NCBI GenBank assembly: GCA_009773455.1
Contig: WSXU01000009.1
Span: 124,001-188,000 of the forward strand
Direction: 5' to 3'
Length of the DNA: 64,000 nucleotides
Source: Bacteroidota bacterium
GTDB lineage: Bacteria > Bacteroidota > Bacteroidia > Bacteroidales > Lentimicrobiaceae
Shown here piece by piece: positions 17,083 through 26,554 of this stretch; the stretch's first letter is position 1; every line of letters starts with the position of its first letter. Under the pieces are notes generated by a model. The model was given only the letters and a program-made list of their open reading frames with translations. It made no database searches and was not told where the DNA came from. The position numbers were made by a program, and so were the translations under genes.

Positions 17083-18486
17083 TTATTTTTTCTTGTTCGG
17101 AATATCAAGTCCGTATCCATTCTTACGGTCAACTCTTTTGAGAATTATACTCAGGAAAATTGCAAGTACACCAAAACCGGCAAAAATGAGTTCAGGTATG
17201 GTATAATTATATTTGATACCTGTAACACCAGCGGTAATTTGTTCAGAAACTCCAGGATTTGAAGCAGATAACGCCCAGCCGATTAAAACAGGAACACCTA
17301 ACAGTCCAATATTCTGGATCCAGAAAATGCTGCCATAAGCAGAACCAAGGTACCGGTCTTCAACAATTTTTGGCAACGAAGGCCACATGGAAGCAGGTAC
17401 CAGAGAGAAAGCTGTTCCCAGGATAACGATGGTTCCTATAGCAATGGGTACGTTGAAAATTTCTGATGGGACCAGGGCAAAAATAAGATGCGAAATGGTC
17501 AGCAGAATTGCACCATATAACATCATGGTAGCACCCTTTCCCCTCACATCAAGAAAGTATCCGATGAAAGGAGTCAAAACCATGGCACCAATCGGGAAAT
17601 AGGAGAAATATGCTGCGGCAGTTTTTACATCCAGATCAAGCTTTGATGCAAGCATATCTGTTGCAAACTTCTGGAACGGGAAAATTGCTGAATAAAACAA
17701 AACACAGAGTCCTGCAATAGCCAGAAAACCCGGATTGGTAAATATTTTCTTAAGGTCGCTGATCTTGAATTCTTCTTCCGGGTCAGCCTGTAGTTTGGTA
17801 ACACCCATCTGTTTATCAAGTTTGCGATCCATAAAGGTATAGATGAAAAAGGTAATAAAACCAATACACAGGAATGCCAGACCCATGAAAACTGAATTTG
17901 AAACACCACCGTTCTCAGCAAAAACAGGAGTCAGACGGAATACAGCAAATACCCCTAAACGGGCGACTGCCATTTCAAGACCCATGGCCAAAGCCATTTC
18001 TTTACCCTTAAACCACTTAACAATCGTCTTTGACACTGTAATACCAGCCATTTCGACACCAACACCAAATATTGAGAAACCAAAGAAAGCAAGTTTAGCA
18101 GAAGCCGGAACCCAGGTAATAAACGAACCAAGCCACACTGCAAGACCAGAATCCTGAAATCCCGGGGTCAGGGCGTAATATTTGAGGAAAGCACCAATTA
18201 CCATTGTCAATCCGGCAGTAATCAGGGTAAACCTGATTCCCATTTTGTCGAGGATGATACCCGAAAAAATCAGGAAGAAAGCGAAAACATTCAGAAAAAA
18301 CTCAGAACCACCAAGCATTCCGAAAACTTCAGGAGTCCATTTATATTGAGTTTCAAGCATGGTCTGAAGCGGTGCGACCACATCAACAAAAAAGTAAGCA
18401 AAAAACATGGTCGATGAAATCAGCAGCAATGCGATCCATCTGGCTGTTTTCGACTCATTGAGCAGAGTCTGGACTTTTTCTTTCAT
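17083..18486 (-). CDS. Major facilitator superfamily transporter
   Basis: A 467-residue inner-membrane carrier with about 12 predicted helices. The first is near 15-38 (IALLLISSTMFFAYFFVDVV), and the last ends near 455. The loop between helices 2 and 3 carries GIILDKMGIRFTL, the MFS motif A pattern G(x)4D(x)2G. The substrate is not evident. The nearby starch locus is separated from it by converging terminators, so a sugar role is only a guess. General resemblance is to the MFSD1/NarK-like branch of MFS. A TAAATTTG box on the minus strand at 18585-18592 may be its promoter. Confidence 0.85.
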   Translation of the reverse strand: MKEKVQTLLNESKTARWIALLLISSTMFFAYFFVDVVAPLQTMLETQYKWTPEVFGMLGGSEFFLNVFAFFLIFSGIILDKMGIRFTLITAGLTMVIGAFLKYYALTPGFQDSGLAVWLGSFITWVPASAKLAFFGFSIFGVGVEMAGITVSKTIVKWFKGKEMALAMGLEMAVARLGVFAVFRLTPVFAENGGVSNSVFMGLAFLCIGFITFFIYTFMDRKLDKQMGVTKLQADPEEEFKISDLKKIFTNPGFLAIAGLCVLFYSAIFPFQKFATDMLASKLDLDVKTAAAYFSYFPIGAMVLTPFIGYFLDVRGKGATMMLYGAILLTISHLIFALVPSEIFNVPIAIGTIVILGTAFSLVPASMWPSLPKIVEDRYLGSAYGSIFWIQNIGLLGVPVLIGWALSASNPGVSEQITAGVTGIKYNYTIPELIFAGFGVLAIFLSIILKRVDRKNGYGLDIPNKKK

Positions 18487-18704
18487 AAAGGTTCAATTAG
18501 GTTTGATGAATATTCTGAGTACTTTGGAATTCAGCAATCCCTTCTGTTGATTAACAATAAATAAGGTCTTGCTATTGAAACCGTCAAATTTACTTAAAAT
18601 ATCCAATGGCTGACTTTGATGCAGATATATTTCTCAACAGGGATGATAACAAACTGTTACATTTGAGCAACGTTGAAATAACGCACGGCTATCGGCATAT
18701 TTCA

Positions 18705-18712
18705 TATTTTTG
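18705..18712 (+). promoter_or_regulatory. -7 element upstream of the alkaline phosphatase gene
   Basis: TATTTTTG at 18705-18712 matches TAnnTTTG, about 60 bases before the ATG at 18772. An in-frame TTG at 18721 would begin near the expected transcription start and lacks a signal peptide, so it is not chosen. Confidence 0.45.
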
Positions 18713-18771
18713 CAAAGCATTTGCACAGATATTCCATTCTTGGAATTGAGAACAATTCAACCCCTGACAAA

Positions 18772-19893
18772 ATGAAACGAAACATCTTCTTTATCATCCT
18801 CACCATTCTTCTGACAAACTTCAGCGCATACGCTCAAAACCGGAAAGCTGACAGAAACAGTGAAAAAAGAAGCCAGCCGAAAAATATCATCCTCCTTATC
18901 GGCGATGGAATGGGACTCTCGCAGATGTATGCGGCATATACAGTCACCCGCGATAATCTCCATATGACAAGGTGCCCGAATATAGCACTCGTTAAAACCT
19001 TCTCCGACAGCGACTATATAACCGATTCTGCCGCTGCCGGAACAGCGATTGCTACCGGACACAAAACCACCAACGGATTTATTGGCATGCTCCCGGATAA
19101 AACCAGAGTGCCCAGTATCCTTAAGTATGCAGAAGACTTCGGTCTGGCAACCGGCCTTGTTTCGACATCTGCTATTACCCATGCCACACCGGCTTCATTT
19201 ATTTCCTGTGTAGAAAACAGAAATATGACGGAAGAAATTGCAAGGCAGTTTCTGTATACCGATATAGAAGTATTTATTGGCGGAGGATACGACAATTTCA
19301 GCAAAAGAGCCGATGGACTTAACCTTATCGATAGCCTGATGGCAAGAAAGTATAATGTGGCACGCACCATTCCCGAAATGATGGCAGTTAATGGGGGCAA
19401 AATGGCCGCTTTGCTTTATCCCAACCACGCACCAAAATTTTCAGAGGGAAGGGGTGATATGCTGAGCCTTTCTACAGCAAAAGCCATCGACCTGCTGAGT
19501 ACCGATGAAAATGGCTTTTTCCTGATGGTTGAAGGCTCGCAGATTGACTGGGGAGGGCATGATAATGATCTCGGTTACGTGATCAATGAGACCATTGATT
19601 TTGATAAAGCATGCAGTGTAGCCCTGGAGTTTGCAGAAAGAAACAAAGAAACACTGGTGATCATTACCGCCGATCATGAAACCGGCGGTTTAAGCCTGCC
19701 TGTCGAAGAACTGGTTTCCGGAAGCCCTGTCGGGAAATTCACAACAGGTGATCATTCGGCAATACCGGTTCCGCTTTATGCCAAAGGTCCCGGATCAGAT
19801 CAGTTTTTTGGTCTGATTGATAATACAGACATTTTTAAAACCATGTATCACTTGTTTGGCTTTGATGTTCTTGAAAAGGGATTGAAAAGATAG
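18772..19893 (+). CDS. phoA: Exported alkaline phosphatase (PhoA family)
   Basis: A metal-dependent phosphomonoesterase, 373 residues. A Sec signal peptide occupies about 1-21 (start MKRNIFFIILTILLT, cleavage near AYAQN), which fixes the start at 18772. The metal site begins with Asp45 in LLIGDGMG. The nucleophile is Ser86 in TDSAAAGTA. Further metal ligands are in SQIDWGGHDND and ADHETGG. It is shorter than E. coli PhoA (about 450), as is common in Bacteroidota. Its place is the periplasm or outer membrane. It is followed after 31 bases by the epimerase gene on the same strand, with no obvious functional link. Confidence 0.9.
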   Translation: MKRNIFFIILTILLTNFSAYAQNRKADRNSEKRSQPKNIILLIGDGMGLSQMYAAYTVTRDNLHMTRCPNIALVKTFSDSDYITDSAAAGTAIATGHKTTNGFIGMLPDKTRVPSILKYAEDFGLATGLVSTSAITHATPASFISCVENRNMTEEIARQFLYTDIEVFIGGGYDNFSKRADGLNLIDSLMARKYNVARTIPEMMAVNGGKMAALLYPNHAPKFSEGRGDMLSLSTAKAIDLLSTDENGFFLMVEGSQIDWGGHDNDLGYVINETIDFDKACSVALEFAERNKETLVIITADHETGGLSLPVEELVSGSPVGKFTTGDHSAIPVPLYAKGPGSDQFFGLIDNTDIFKTMYHLFGFDVLEKGLKR

Positions 19894-19924
19894 GATAAGA
19901 AATCAACATTAAGTACTTATTACT

Positions 19925-20896
19925 ATGGGATTGATTGTAGTTACAGGTGCCGCAGGATTTATCGGCAGTTGCCTGGTAAGCGGATTGCTTGAAAAAGGAT
20001 TCACCGGAATTGTTGTTGTTGACGATTTTACCAAAACGGAAAAGGACAACAATCTTTCAGGGAAAATCATCACAGCAAAAACAGAAAGAAAGAACTTTTT
20101 CGATTGGCTTGAAATAAATAAGTCAAACGTTGATTTCATTTTTCACATCGGCGCCAGGACGGATACCACCGAATTTGATATGGCCATTTTTGACGAGCTC
20201 AATACAGGATACACCAAAAAAGTATGGGAACTTGCCACAAGACACAAAATACCGCTTGTTTATGCTTCCTCGGCTGCAACTTATGGACTTGGAGAGCATG
20301 GTTACATTGACAATCACGGCATTGTTGAGCAGTTGAAACCTTTAAACCCTTATGGTATCTCAAAAAATGAATTTGACAAGTGGGCAATAAAACAGACCTC
20401 AGCCCCACCATTCTGGGCAGGAATGAAGTTTTTTAACGTATACGGACCAAATGAGTACCATAAGGGAAGGATGGCTTCGGTTATCTTTCACGCGCACAGG
20501 CAAATCAAAGAAACCGGCAAAGTGAAACTCTTCAGATCACACAGGCCCGATTTTGAAGACGGGAAGCAACTGCGTGATTTCATTTATGTGAAAGATGTTG
20601 TTTCCGTTTTATTGTTTATGATGGAAAAGCAACCTGCTTCAGGGCTCTACAATCTCGGTACCGGCGAAGCCCGATCTTTTGTTGATCTGGCCAGTTCAAC
20701 CTTCCAGGCACTCGGAAAACAGCCTGTTATTGAATTTGTTGATACGCCGGCCGACATCCGGGATAAGTATCAATACTTTACCGAGGCCGACATGACAAAA
20801 CTCAGAAATGCGGGCTATAAGGCTCCATTTACTACACTTGAGAACGGTGTGGAGGACTATATTGTGAATTATCTTAGTAAAAGTCTTTACCGCTGA
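19925..20896 (+). CDS. hldD: ADP-L-glycero-D-manno-heptose 6-epimerase
   Basis: Converts ADP-D-glycero- to ADP-L-glycero-manno-heptose for the lipopolysaccharide inner core. A 323-residue short-chain dehydrogenase/epimerase. The NAD(P) motif GAAGFIG is at about 8-14, Ser115-Ser116 precede the catalytic Tyr143/Lys147 pair (YGISK), and the diagnostic HldD stretch FNVYGPNEYHKGRMAS is present. Length matches E. coli RfaD (310). The stop codon at 20894-20896 abuts the stop of the converging MerR gene. Confidence 0.93.
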   Translation: MGLIVVTGAAGFIGSCLVSGLLEKGFTGIVVVDDFTKTEKDNNLSGKIITAKTERKNFFDWLEINKSNVDFIFHIGARTDTTEFDMAIFDELNTGYTKKVWELATRHKIPLVYASSAATYGLGEHGYIDNHGIVEQLKPLNPYGISKNEFDKWAIKQTSAPPFWAGMKFFNVYGPNEYHKGRMASVIFHAHRQIKETGKVKLFRSHRPDFEDGKQLRDFIYVKDVVSVLLFMMEKQPASGLYNLGTGEARSFVDLASSTFQALGKQPVIEFVDTPADIRDKYQYFTEADMTKLRNAGYKAPFTTLENGVEDYIVNYLSKSLYR

Positions 20897-21235
20897 TCAG
20901 TCAATCCCTTCTTTGAGCTCAAGCAGGAAACTCCTGATTTTCTGAAGGTTTCTGACCACAGCAGCATGATCGGTGGTTTCTTCAGGATTTCCCTTTAGTT
21001 TTTCCCTGGCTCCCTGTAAAGTAAAACCACGTTCTTTTACCAGATGGAAAATGAGGTGAAAATTGTCGATATCCTGTTTGGTAAAAAAGCGGTTTCCCTT
21101 CTTGTTGCGGAATGGTTTTATGATATCAAACTCTTTCTCCCAGAAACGGATCAGCGACTGGTTTACTCCGAACATATCGGCTACTTCCCCGATCCTGTAA
21201 TAAACTTTTTCTATTTCCTTCTTTTTGTAAGGCAT
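20897..21235 (-). CDS. MerR-family transcriptional regulator
   Basis: A 112-residue small DNA-binding protein. It has a winged helix-turn-helix YRIGEVADMFGVNQSLIRFWEKE in two overlapping segments near residues 13-35, the wing KKGNRFFTKQDID, and a short helical tail. It lacks a long C-terminal effector domain and shows no cysteine metal site, so an effector cannot be named. ATG 21235 is preferred over an upstream TTG (21283), as that would overlap the peptidase gene. It lies 10 bases after the M23 peptidase stop, so the two are probably one operon. Confidence 0.88.
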   Translation of the reverse strand: MPYKKKEIEKVYYRIGEVADMFGVNQSLIRFWEKEFDIIKPFRNKKGNRFFTKQDIDNFHLIFHLVKERGFTLQGAREKLKGNPEETTDHAAVVRNLQKIRSFLLELKEGID

Positions 21236-21245
21236 GTGGTAAAGA

Positions 21246-22217
21246 TCAATCAAGGGTTTGTGATGGCCGCTGTGAGAGTTCAATCATTGTTTCGTATTCT
21301 TCAGGGGTAATGTCGTTGAAGAAAAAATTAAGCGGGTCAACAGCAATCCTGCCTTTACGGACTTCATAATGAAGGTGTGGTGAGGTGGACTTACCCGTAT
21401 TTCCGACATGTCCGATCACAGATCCCCGCTTCACTTTTTCACCGCGTCTCACATTCATCTTTGACAGATGGGCATAAACAGTTTCATATCCAAACCCGTG
21501 ATTTATGGTGATACAATTACCGTAGCCTCCCCTTGAACGTTCCACCATTGTAACAACGCCATCACCGGTGGCATAAACATCGGTACCGACCGTAGCTGTA
21601 AAGTCCATTCCTTCATGAAATTTGGTAACCTTGTAGAACGGGTCAGTCCGATATCCGAAATAAGACCCTACCCTCCTCAGGTTTCGGTTCGAAACCGGTT
21701 GAATGGCAGGAATGGAGGCCAGCAGTTCTTCCTTTCGTTTAGCAAGGGCAAAAACTTCATCGAAAGACTTGGATTGAACATATAACTGACTGGTAATCAA
21801 GTCAAGCTTGCGAGAAGTATTGGATATAATTTCAGAATTCTTAAACCCCTCCAATTTTGAATAGCGGTCGGCCCCTCCGAATCCTGCCTTTCTGACCGAT
21901 GAAGGAATCGGCTCTGATTCAAAAATAACCCGGTAGATGTTATCATCCCTGTCCTGCAGATCAGAAACAACAGACTGCACCTGTTCCAGACGGTCGTTTA
22001 GTATCTTGAACTGCAATTCATACTGTTCTATTTCGCGTTGGAGCATTCTTTCCTTCGGAGATTCAATAAAATTATAGGCAAGAACAAGAACAGCCGTGGC
22101 AAAAACCAGACCTGAAGCCAGGACATAAAGCACCCGCGTCAGCTTCTGCTTCATGGTCACCTGAACTTTTTCAATTTTCAGTGATTTGGTATTAAAATGA
22201 TATTTGATCTTTGCCAT
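21246..22217 (-). CDS. M23-family (LytM-like) membrane metallopeptidase
   Basis: A murein-active or murein-regulating peptidase, 323 residues. One transmembrane helix lies at about 28-49 (VLYVLASGLVFATAVLVLAY), then a coiled coil (about 55-95), then the M23 domain at about 190-300. Zinc ligands are visible as the H...D of HEGMD and the HxH of HLHYE, with the second conserved His in YAHLSKM. All catalytic residues are present, so it is likely active rather than a degenerate EnvC/NlpD-type activator. It is divergent from alaS and has a full promoter at 22279-22308. Confidence 0.9.
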   Translation of the reverse strand: MAKIKYHFNTKSLKIEKVQVTMKQKLTRVLYVLASGLVFATAVLVLAYNFIESPKERMLQREIEQYELQFKILNDRLEQVQSVVSDLQDRDDNIYRVIFESEPIPSSVRKAGFGGADRYSKLEGFKNSEIISNTSRKLDLITSQLYVQSKSFDEVFALAKRKEELLASIPAIQPVSNRNLRRVGSYFGYRTDPFYKVTKFHEGMDFTATVGTDVYATGDGVVTMVERSRGGYGNCITINHGFGYETVYAHLSKMNVRRGEKVKRGSVIGHVGNTGKSTSPHLHYEVRKGRIAVDPLNFFFNDITPEEYETMIELSQRPSQTLD

Positions 22218-22278
22218 CAGGTACCGGCTTTTTTTTCCGCAATAGCGGTAATCTCAGGTCTTTTTTTCAGGGTGTCGG

Positions 22279-22308
22279 CAAAATTAACATTTTCAACTAA
22301 ATTTGCAA
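22279..22308 (-). promoter_or_regulatory. Promoter of the M23 peptidase-merR operon
   Basis: On the minus strand TAATTTTG (22279-22286) is preceded by TTG (22306-22308) at 19 bases. An overlapping plus-strand TAAATTTG at 22298-22305 may serve alaS, so the two promoters interleave. Confidence 0.6.
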
Positions 22309-22370
22309 GCCTTTATCAGGTTAAAAAATCTTAAATCAGCATGGTGCTGATTGAGTCTAAAATACTGCAT

Positions 22371-24980
22371 ATGAACGCACAACAAATCCGGCAAACCTTT
22401 CTCGATTTTTTCAGGTCAAAACAACATGAGACCGTTTCATCAGCCCCAATGGTAATAAAGGATGATCCTACCCTGATGTTTACCAACGCCGGTATGAACC
22501 AGTTTAAAGATATTTTTCTGGGCAATTCGCCTGTTAAATTCCCACGGATCGCCAATTCACAGAAATGTCTGAGGGTATCAGGCAAACACAATGACCTGGA
22601 AGAAGTAGGACATGACACCTACCACCATACCATGTTTGAAATGCTGGGCAACTGGTCATTCGGAGACTATTTCAAGCATGAAGCCATTGAATGGGCCTGG
22701 GAGCTGTTAACCGAAGTCTATAAAATTGATAAGAACCGCCTTTATGTTACTATTTTCGGAGGTGACCATGACGACAAGCTTGAAGCCGATATGGAGGCTT
22801 ATGATTTCTGGAAGAAACACATTGCCGAAGACAGGATTCTGCGCGGAAGCAAGAAAGATAATTTCTGGGAAATGGGTGACACAGGTCCATGTGGCCCCTG
22901 TTCAGAAATACATGTCGACATCAGGAATGATGAAGACAGAAAGAAGATTGACGGAGCAACGCTGGTAAATGCCAGTGATCCCCTGGTGATAGAAATCTGG
23001 AACCTGGTTTTCATGGAATTCAACCGCCTTGCGAACGGCAGCCTGCAACCATTGCCTGCAAAGCATGTGGATACGGGTATGGGCTTCGAGAGGCTTTGTA
23101 TGGTCCTTCAGAAAAAGCAATCGAATTACGACACCGATGTATTCCAGCCGATTATCAGCGAAATTTCCGCAATTTCGGGGATTGCCTATGGGTTCTCGGT
23201 AAAAAGTGATGTTGCCATGCGTGTGATTGCTGATCACCTCAGAGCCATTGTATTTGCCATTGCCGACGGACAACTGCCTTCGAACAACAAAGCGGGTTAT
23301 GTTATCCGCCGGATATTGCGCAGGGCTGTCAGGTACGGATATACTTTCCTTAATCTGAATGAGCCTTTTATTCACAAACTGATTCCAGTACTGGTCAACC
23401 AGATGGGCTCCTACTTCAATGAGCTGAACACACAGAAATCACTCATCGAAAAAGTAATTGCCGAAGAAGAGGCATCCTTTCTCAGGACATTGTCACATGG
23501 GATCGGCAAATTCAATCATTACATTGAATCCAATCCCGGTGCCACCCAAATAGATGGTGGTTTTGCTTTCGAGTTGTACGACACTTACGGTTTCCCGATC
23601 GACCTTACCGGGCTGATGGCCCGTGAGGCCGGCAAAGAGGTAGATATGGAAGGGTTCAGCAAGGGATTGGAAAAACAGAAGGAACGTTCACGGAAGGATG
23701 CCAGTATCGAAGTGGATGACTGGATTGTTCTGGATCAGGGTGCAAAAGAAGTGTTTGTTGGCTATGATACACTTGCCGTGGAAACAAGGATAACCCGTTA
23801 CAGGAAGGTTCATTCCAAAGGCAGGGATTCATACCAGATCGCTCTGGCAGAAACACCTTTTTACGCTGAGAGCGGCGGACAGGTAGGCGATACCGGCATC
23901 ATTGAAGCAGGGAATGTTTCAATACCGGTACTTGATACACGAAAAGAAAACAACCTTATTATACATATTACCGATCATCTGCCACCGGATCCCGGAAGCA
24001 GATTAAAGGCAGTAGTGTCTGTTGATACCAGACAAAATACGGCCAACAATCATACGGTAACACACCTGCTTCATCAGGCACTTCGTGAAATTATCGGAAC
24101 ACATGTTGAACAAAAGGGCTCCTTTGTTCATCCCGATTATCTCAGGTTCGACTTTTCTCATTTTCAGAAACTGAGTGATACCGAAACAGCAGAGATTGAA
24201 AAAAGGGTAAACCAATTGATCAGGGCAAACTTCAATCTGAATGAATCGAGGGGGATACCCATGGAGGATGCCAGAAAAATGGGTGCCCTGGCACTCTTTG
24301 GTGAAAAATACGGTGACGCTGTCAGGGTTATCCGGTTTGGAGACTCGGTCGAGCTGTGTGGCGGAACCCATGTGAATGCTACCGGTCAAATCGGTCTTTT
24401 CCGAATTGTGTCAGAGTCGGCTATTGCTGCTGGTGTAAGGCGAATTGAAGCCATAACCGCAGAGAAGGCAGTTTCCTACTTTACCGGACAAGTAGAGATC
24501 ATTGCTGAGATCAAGGAATTGGTTAAAAATCCGGTTGACCCGATCAGAGGGGTAAAGAACCTGATGGAAGAGAACCAGAAACTACGCTCCCGCATTGATG
24601 AGTTGAATTCAACTATGGTCAGTGATCTGGCCGGTAAACTGATCAATCAGGCAGAGCTGATCAACGGAATCAGACTGATCACAGTCAGGCTTGAACTTGA
24701 CCCGTCAATTATCAGGGATCTGATCTTCAAGACCATTGCTGCAGGTGATAATGTGGTAACCATACTGGTTAACCTTTACGATGGAAAACCGGGCATTACA
24801 GTGGCTGTTTCAGATGAATTGGTAAAGTCAGGGAAGGTGAATGCCGGGAATATAGTAAAAGATCTTGCCCGTGAAATTCAGGGAGGCGGAGGCGGACAGC
24901 CGCACTATGCCACGGCCGGAGGAAAAGATGTCACCGGAATTGACAGGGTTATCGAAAAAGCTAAGGGATTGTTTAAATAG
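22371..24980 (+). CDS. alaS: Alanyl-tRNA synthetase
   Basis: Charges tRNA(Ala), 869 residues, the family's usual size. ATG 22371 is chosen because it yields the canonical MNAQQIRQTFLDFF start; an in-frame ATG 30 bases upstream adds a non-conserved extension. The class II catalytic domain shows FTNAGMNQFK and HHTMFEMLGNWSFGDYF. The editing domain shows HTVTHLLHQALR and the zinc motif CGGTHV. The C-Ala domain ends in EIQGGGGGQPHYATAGG. It is monocistronic, with about 145 bases before the next gene. Confidence 0.97.
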   Translation: MNAQQIRQTFLDFFRSKQHETVSSAPMVIKDDPTLMFTNAGMNQFKDIFLGNSPVKFPRIANSQKCLRVSGKHNDLEEVGHDTYHHTMFEMLGNWSFGDYFKHEAIEWAWELLTEVYKIDKNRLYVTIFGGDHDDKLEADMEAYDFWKKHIAEDRILRGSKKDNFWEMGDTGPCGPCSEIHVDIRNDEDRKKIDGATLVNASDPLVIEIWNLVFMEFNRLANGSLQPLPAKHVDTGMGFERLCMVLQKKQSNYDTDVFQPIISEISAISGIAYGFSVKSDVAMRVIADHLRAIVFAIADGQLPSNNKAGYVIRRILRRAVRYGYTFLNLNEPFIHKLIPVLVNQMGSYFNELNTQKSLIEKVIAEEEASFLRTLSHGIGKFNHYIESNPGATQIDGGFAFELYDTYGFPIDLTGLMAREAGKEVDMEGFSKGLEKQKERSRKDASIEVDDWIVLDQGAKEVFVGYDTLAVETRITRYRKVHSKGRDSYQIALAETPFYAESGGQVGDTGIIEAGNVSIPVLDTRKENNLIIHITDHLPPDPGSRLKAVVSVDTRQNTANNHTVTHLLHQALREIIGTHVEQKGSFVHPDYLRFDFSHFQKLSDTETAEIEKRVNQLIRANFNLNESRGIPMEDARKMGALALFGEKYGDAVRVIRFGDSVELCGGTHVNATGQIGLFRIVSESAIAAGVRRIEAITAEKAVSYFTGQVEIIAEIKELVKNPVDPIRGVKNLMEENQKLRSRIDELNSTMVSDLAGKLINQAELINGIRLITVRLELDPSIIRDLIFKTIAAGDNVVTILVNLYDGKPGITVAVSDELVKSGKVNAGNIVKDLAREIQGGGGGQPHYATAGGKDVTGIDRVIEKAKGLFK

Positions 24981-25124
24981 ATTCAACATGAATAGCCATT
25001 CCTGAACACCTTGATTTTTGAGGAATCAGATAAAAACCTACGTCATTTAATCAATTCCTGAGCATGTCATAAAACATTTTTTGACAAAGCTTGTTATAAG
25101 CCATGATCGGAAAGATTAAACAGT

Positions 25125-26027
25125 ATGTTTTACACAAAACAACCCATGATTCAATATTCAATCAAAGATCTTGAACAGCTGACCGGAATTAAAGCACACA
25201 CCATACGCATCTGGGAGAAACGCTATCAGTTGATTGAGCCCGAAAGGACATCGACAAATATCAGGTTCTATTCCGACAACGATCTTAAAAGACTGTTGAA
25301 TGTTTCAATCCTGAACCGTAACGGTTTAAAAATCTCGACCATTGTTACCATGTGCAATGAAGAGATCAATGAGCGTATCATTGAAATCTCAGAAACCTCT
25401 CATGATTCGGACAATCAGATTGAGCAGTTGATTGTTGCTATGATCGAACTTGATGAACACCGGTTCGAGCGGATTCTTTCAACCTCAGTTATTAAAATCG
25501 GTTTTGATGATACCGTGGTTAAAGTCTTGTATCCGTTTTTCGAGAAAATCGGAATTTTGTGGCAGATCGGCACCATTTACCCTGCCCAGGAACATTTTGT
25601 ATCGAACCTGCTGCGTCAGAAACTTATCATTGCCATTGACGGGCAATCGGGAAATGCACGGCCGGATTCCAAGTGTTTTCTTATTTTCCTTCCATCCAAT
25701 GAATGGCATGAACTTGGACTTCTTTTCTTTAATTATCTGATAAAAAAATCAGGCTACAAAGTAATCTATCTTGGTCAGTCTGTTCCGTTTGAAGACCTGG
25801 TTGAAGTTTCGGGCAAACATAAAGTAGATTACCTTTTCACCTCTATAACCACGCCACTTACCCGAAAAAAATACGCTGAATACATTCACCAGTTGTCAAC
25901 ATCCTTTGAAAGCCAGAAAATCTACATTACAGGGTATCAAACGCATGAACATCCGGTAGATCTGCCTGAAAACGTATTACTGGCAGGTAGCCCAACAGAT
26001 TTCATGGCAAAAATCAAGAATTTATAA
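25125..26027 (+). CDS. CarH-like MerR regulator with cobalamin-binding domain
   Basis: A MerR helix-turn-helix (about 10-75, YSIKDLEQLTGIKAHTIRIW) is fused to a B12-binding cap (about 95-175) and a Rossmann B12-binding domain (about 180-300). The CarH signatures are present: W-x9-EH at Trp146...Glu156-His157, and the cobalamin ligand motif ExHxxG at Glu193-x-His195-xx-Gly198. Proteins with both motifs use adenosylcobalamin as a light sensor and repress carotenoid or photolyase genes in the dark. ATG 25125 or ATG 25146 could be used. It precedes an ECF sigma gene, an arrangement known from Bacteroidota carotenoid clusters, but no crt gene is in this window. Confidence 0.88.
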   Translation: MFYTKQPMIQYSIKDLEQLTGIKAHTIRIWEKRYQLIEPERTSTNIRFYSDNDLKRLLNVSILNRNGLKISTIVTMCNEEINERIIEISETSHDSDNQIEQLIVAMIELDEHRFERILSTSVIKIGFDDTVVKVLYPFFEKIGILWQIGTIYPAQEHFVSNLLRQKLIIAIDGQSGNARPDSKCFLIFLPSNEWHELGLLFFNYLIKKSGYKVIYLGQSVPFEDLVEVSGKHKVDYLFTSITTPLTRKKYAEYIHQLSTSFESQKIYITGYQTHEHPVDLPENVLLAGSPTDFMAKIKNL

Positions 26028-26196
26028 ATTGACACGATCTGAAAACGGAAGTTTTTTGGCACTAAAACCGACAGACTGACACTTTGTCGCACTGTTCCCC
26101 AACTCCCTATACCTTATCTACATTATTGTATTTCAGTGTATTAATCAATTATTAAAAATATTTAGTAATAAGGCGATACTTTATAAATCAAATTTA

Positions 26197-26212
26197 TCCC
26201 ATAATGGGACAT
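26197..26212. promoter_or_regulatory. Palindromic site A, TCCCnnnnnGGGACAT
   Basis: TCCCATAATGGGACAT. The core TCCCATaATGGGA is a perfect palindrome about a central A. It shares flanks with sites B and C and lies 105 bases (about ten helical turns) upstream of B. Confidence 0.55.
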
Positions 26213-26301
26213 ATTTCTATGTTCCTTCCCGGCTAATTTCATCGCTATTTTTTTAAATTACAGGAATTTAACCAAATGTAAGATGCAAAATACCAATAAT
26301 A

Positions 26302-26317
26302 TCCCGTTTCGGGACAT
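26302..26317. promoter_or_regulatory. Palindromic site B, TCCCnnnnnGGGACAT
   Basis: TCCCGTTTCGGGACAT, with TCCCG/CGGGA arms. It lies 22 bases from site C, start to start, about two helical turns, as expected for two protein dimers on one DNA face. Confidence 0.6.
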
Positions 26318-26323
26318 ACTCCG

Positions 26324-26339
26324 TCCCGTTTAGGGACAT
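26324..26339. promoter_or_regulatory. Palindromic site C, TCCCnnnnnGGGACAT
   Basis: TCCCGTTTAGGGACAT, extended to GTCCC/GGGAC arms. It is the copy nearest the sigma gene, about 190 bases before its -7 box start. Probable binding site of the adjacent CarH-like regulator or a partner. Confidence 0.6.
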
Positions 26340-26554
26340 TTTTGTGTAAATTTTTTGTTTAACCATTATCTTACATTATTTTAACATTTTGTAATCAATC
26401 TAAATTGAAGCTTTAATCTCTATTTATCAACACTTTACACTTTCTTTCTCAATATTTTAATCATTCAGCAATTTTTTTTTAATAATTTTTGCTCTATTTG
26501 TTTAATTCTGCATTATATTTGTTAAACATCATTCAACAACCAAATATAAAAGCC

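Larger units (their letters stand above)
26028..26554. promoter_or_regulatory. AT-rich control region between the CarH-like and sigma factor genes
   Basis: A 527-base gap without a credible gene. It contains three copies of the TCCCnnnnnGGGACAT palindrome and a TATATTTG -7 box at 26514-26521 just before the sigma gene. The rest is unusually A/T rich with T runs. Confidence 0.55.

Noticed and set aside
17083-18486. MFS gene as the sugar permease of the starch locus
   Set aside because: It is on the opposite strand beyond two terminators and its motifs do not point to a maltose permease.
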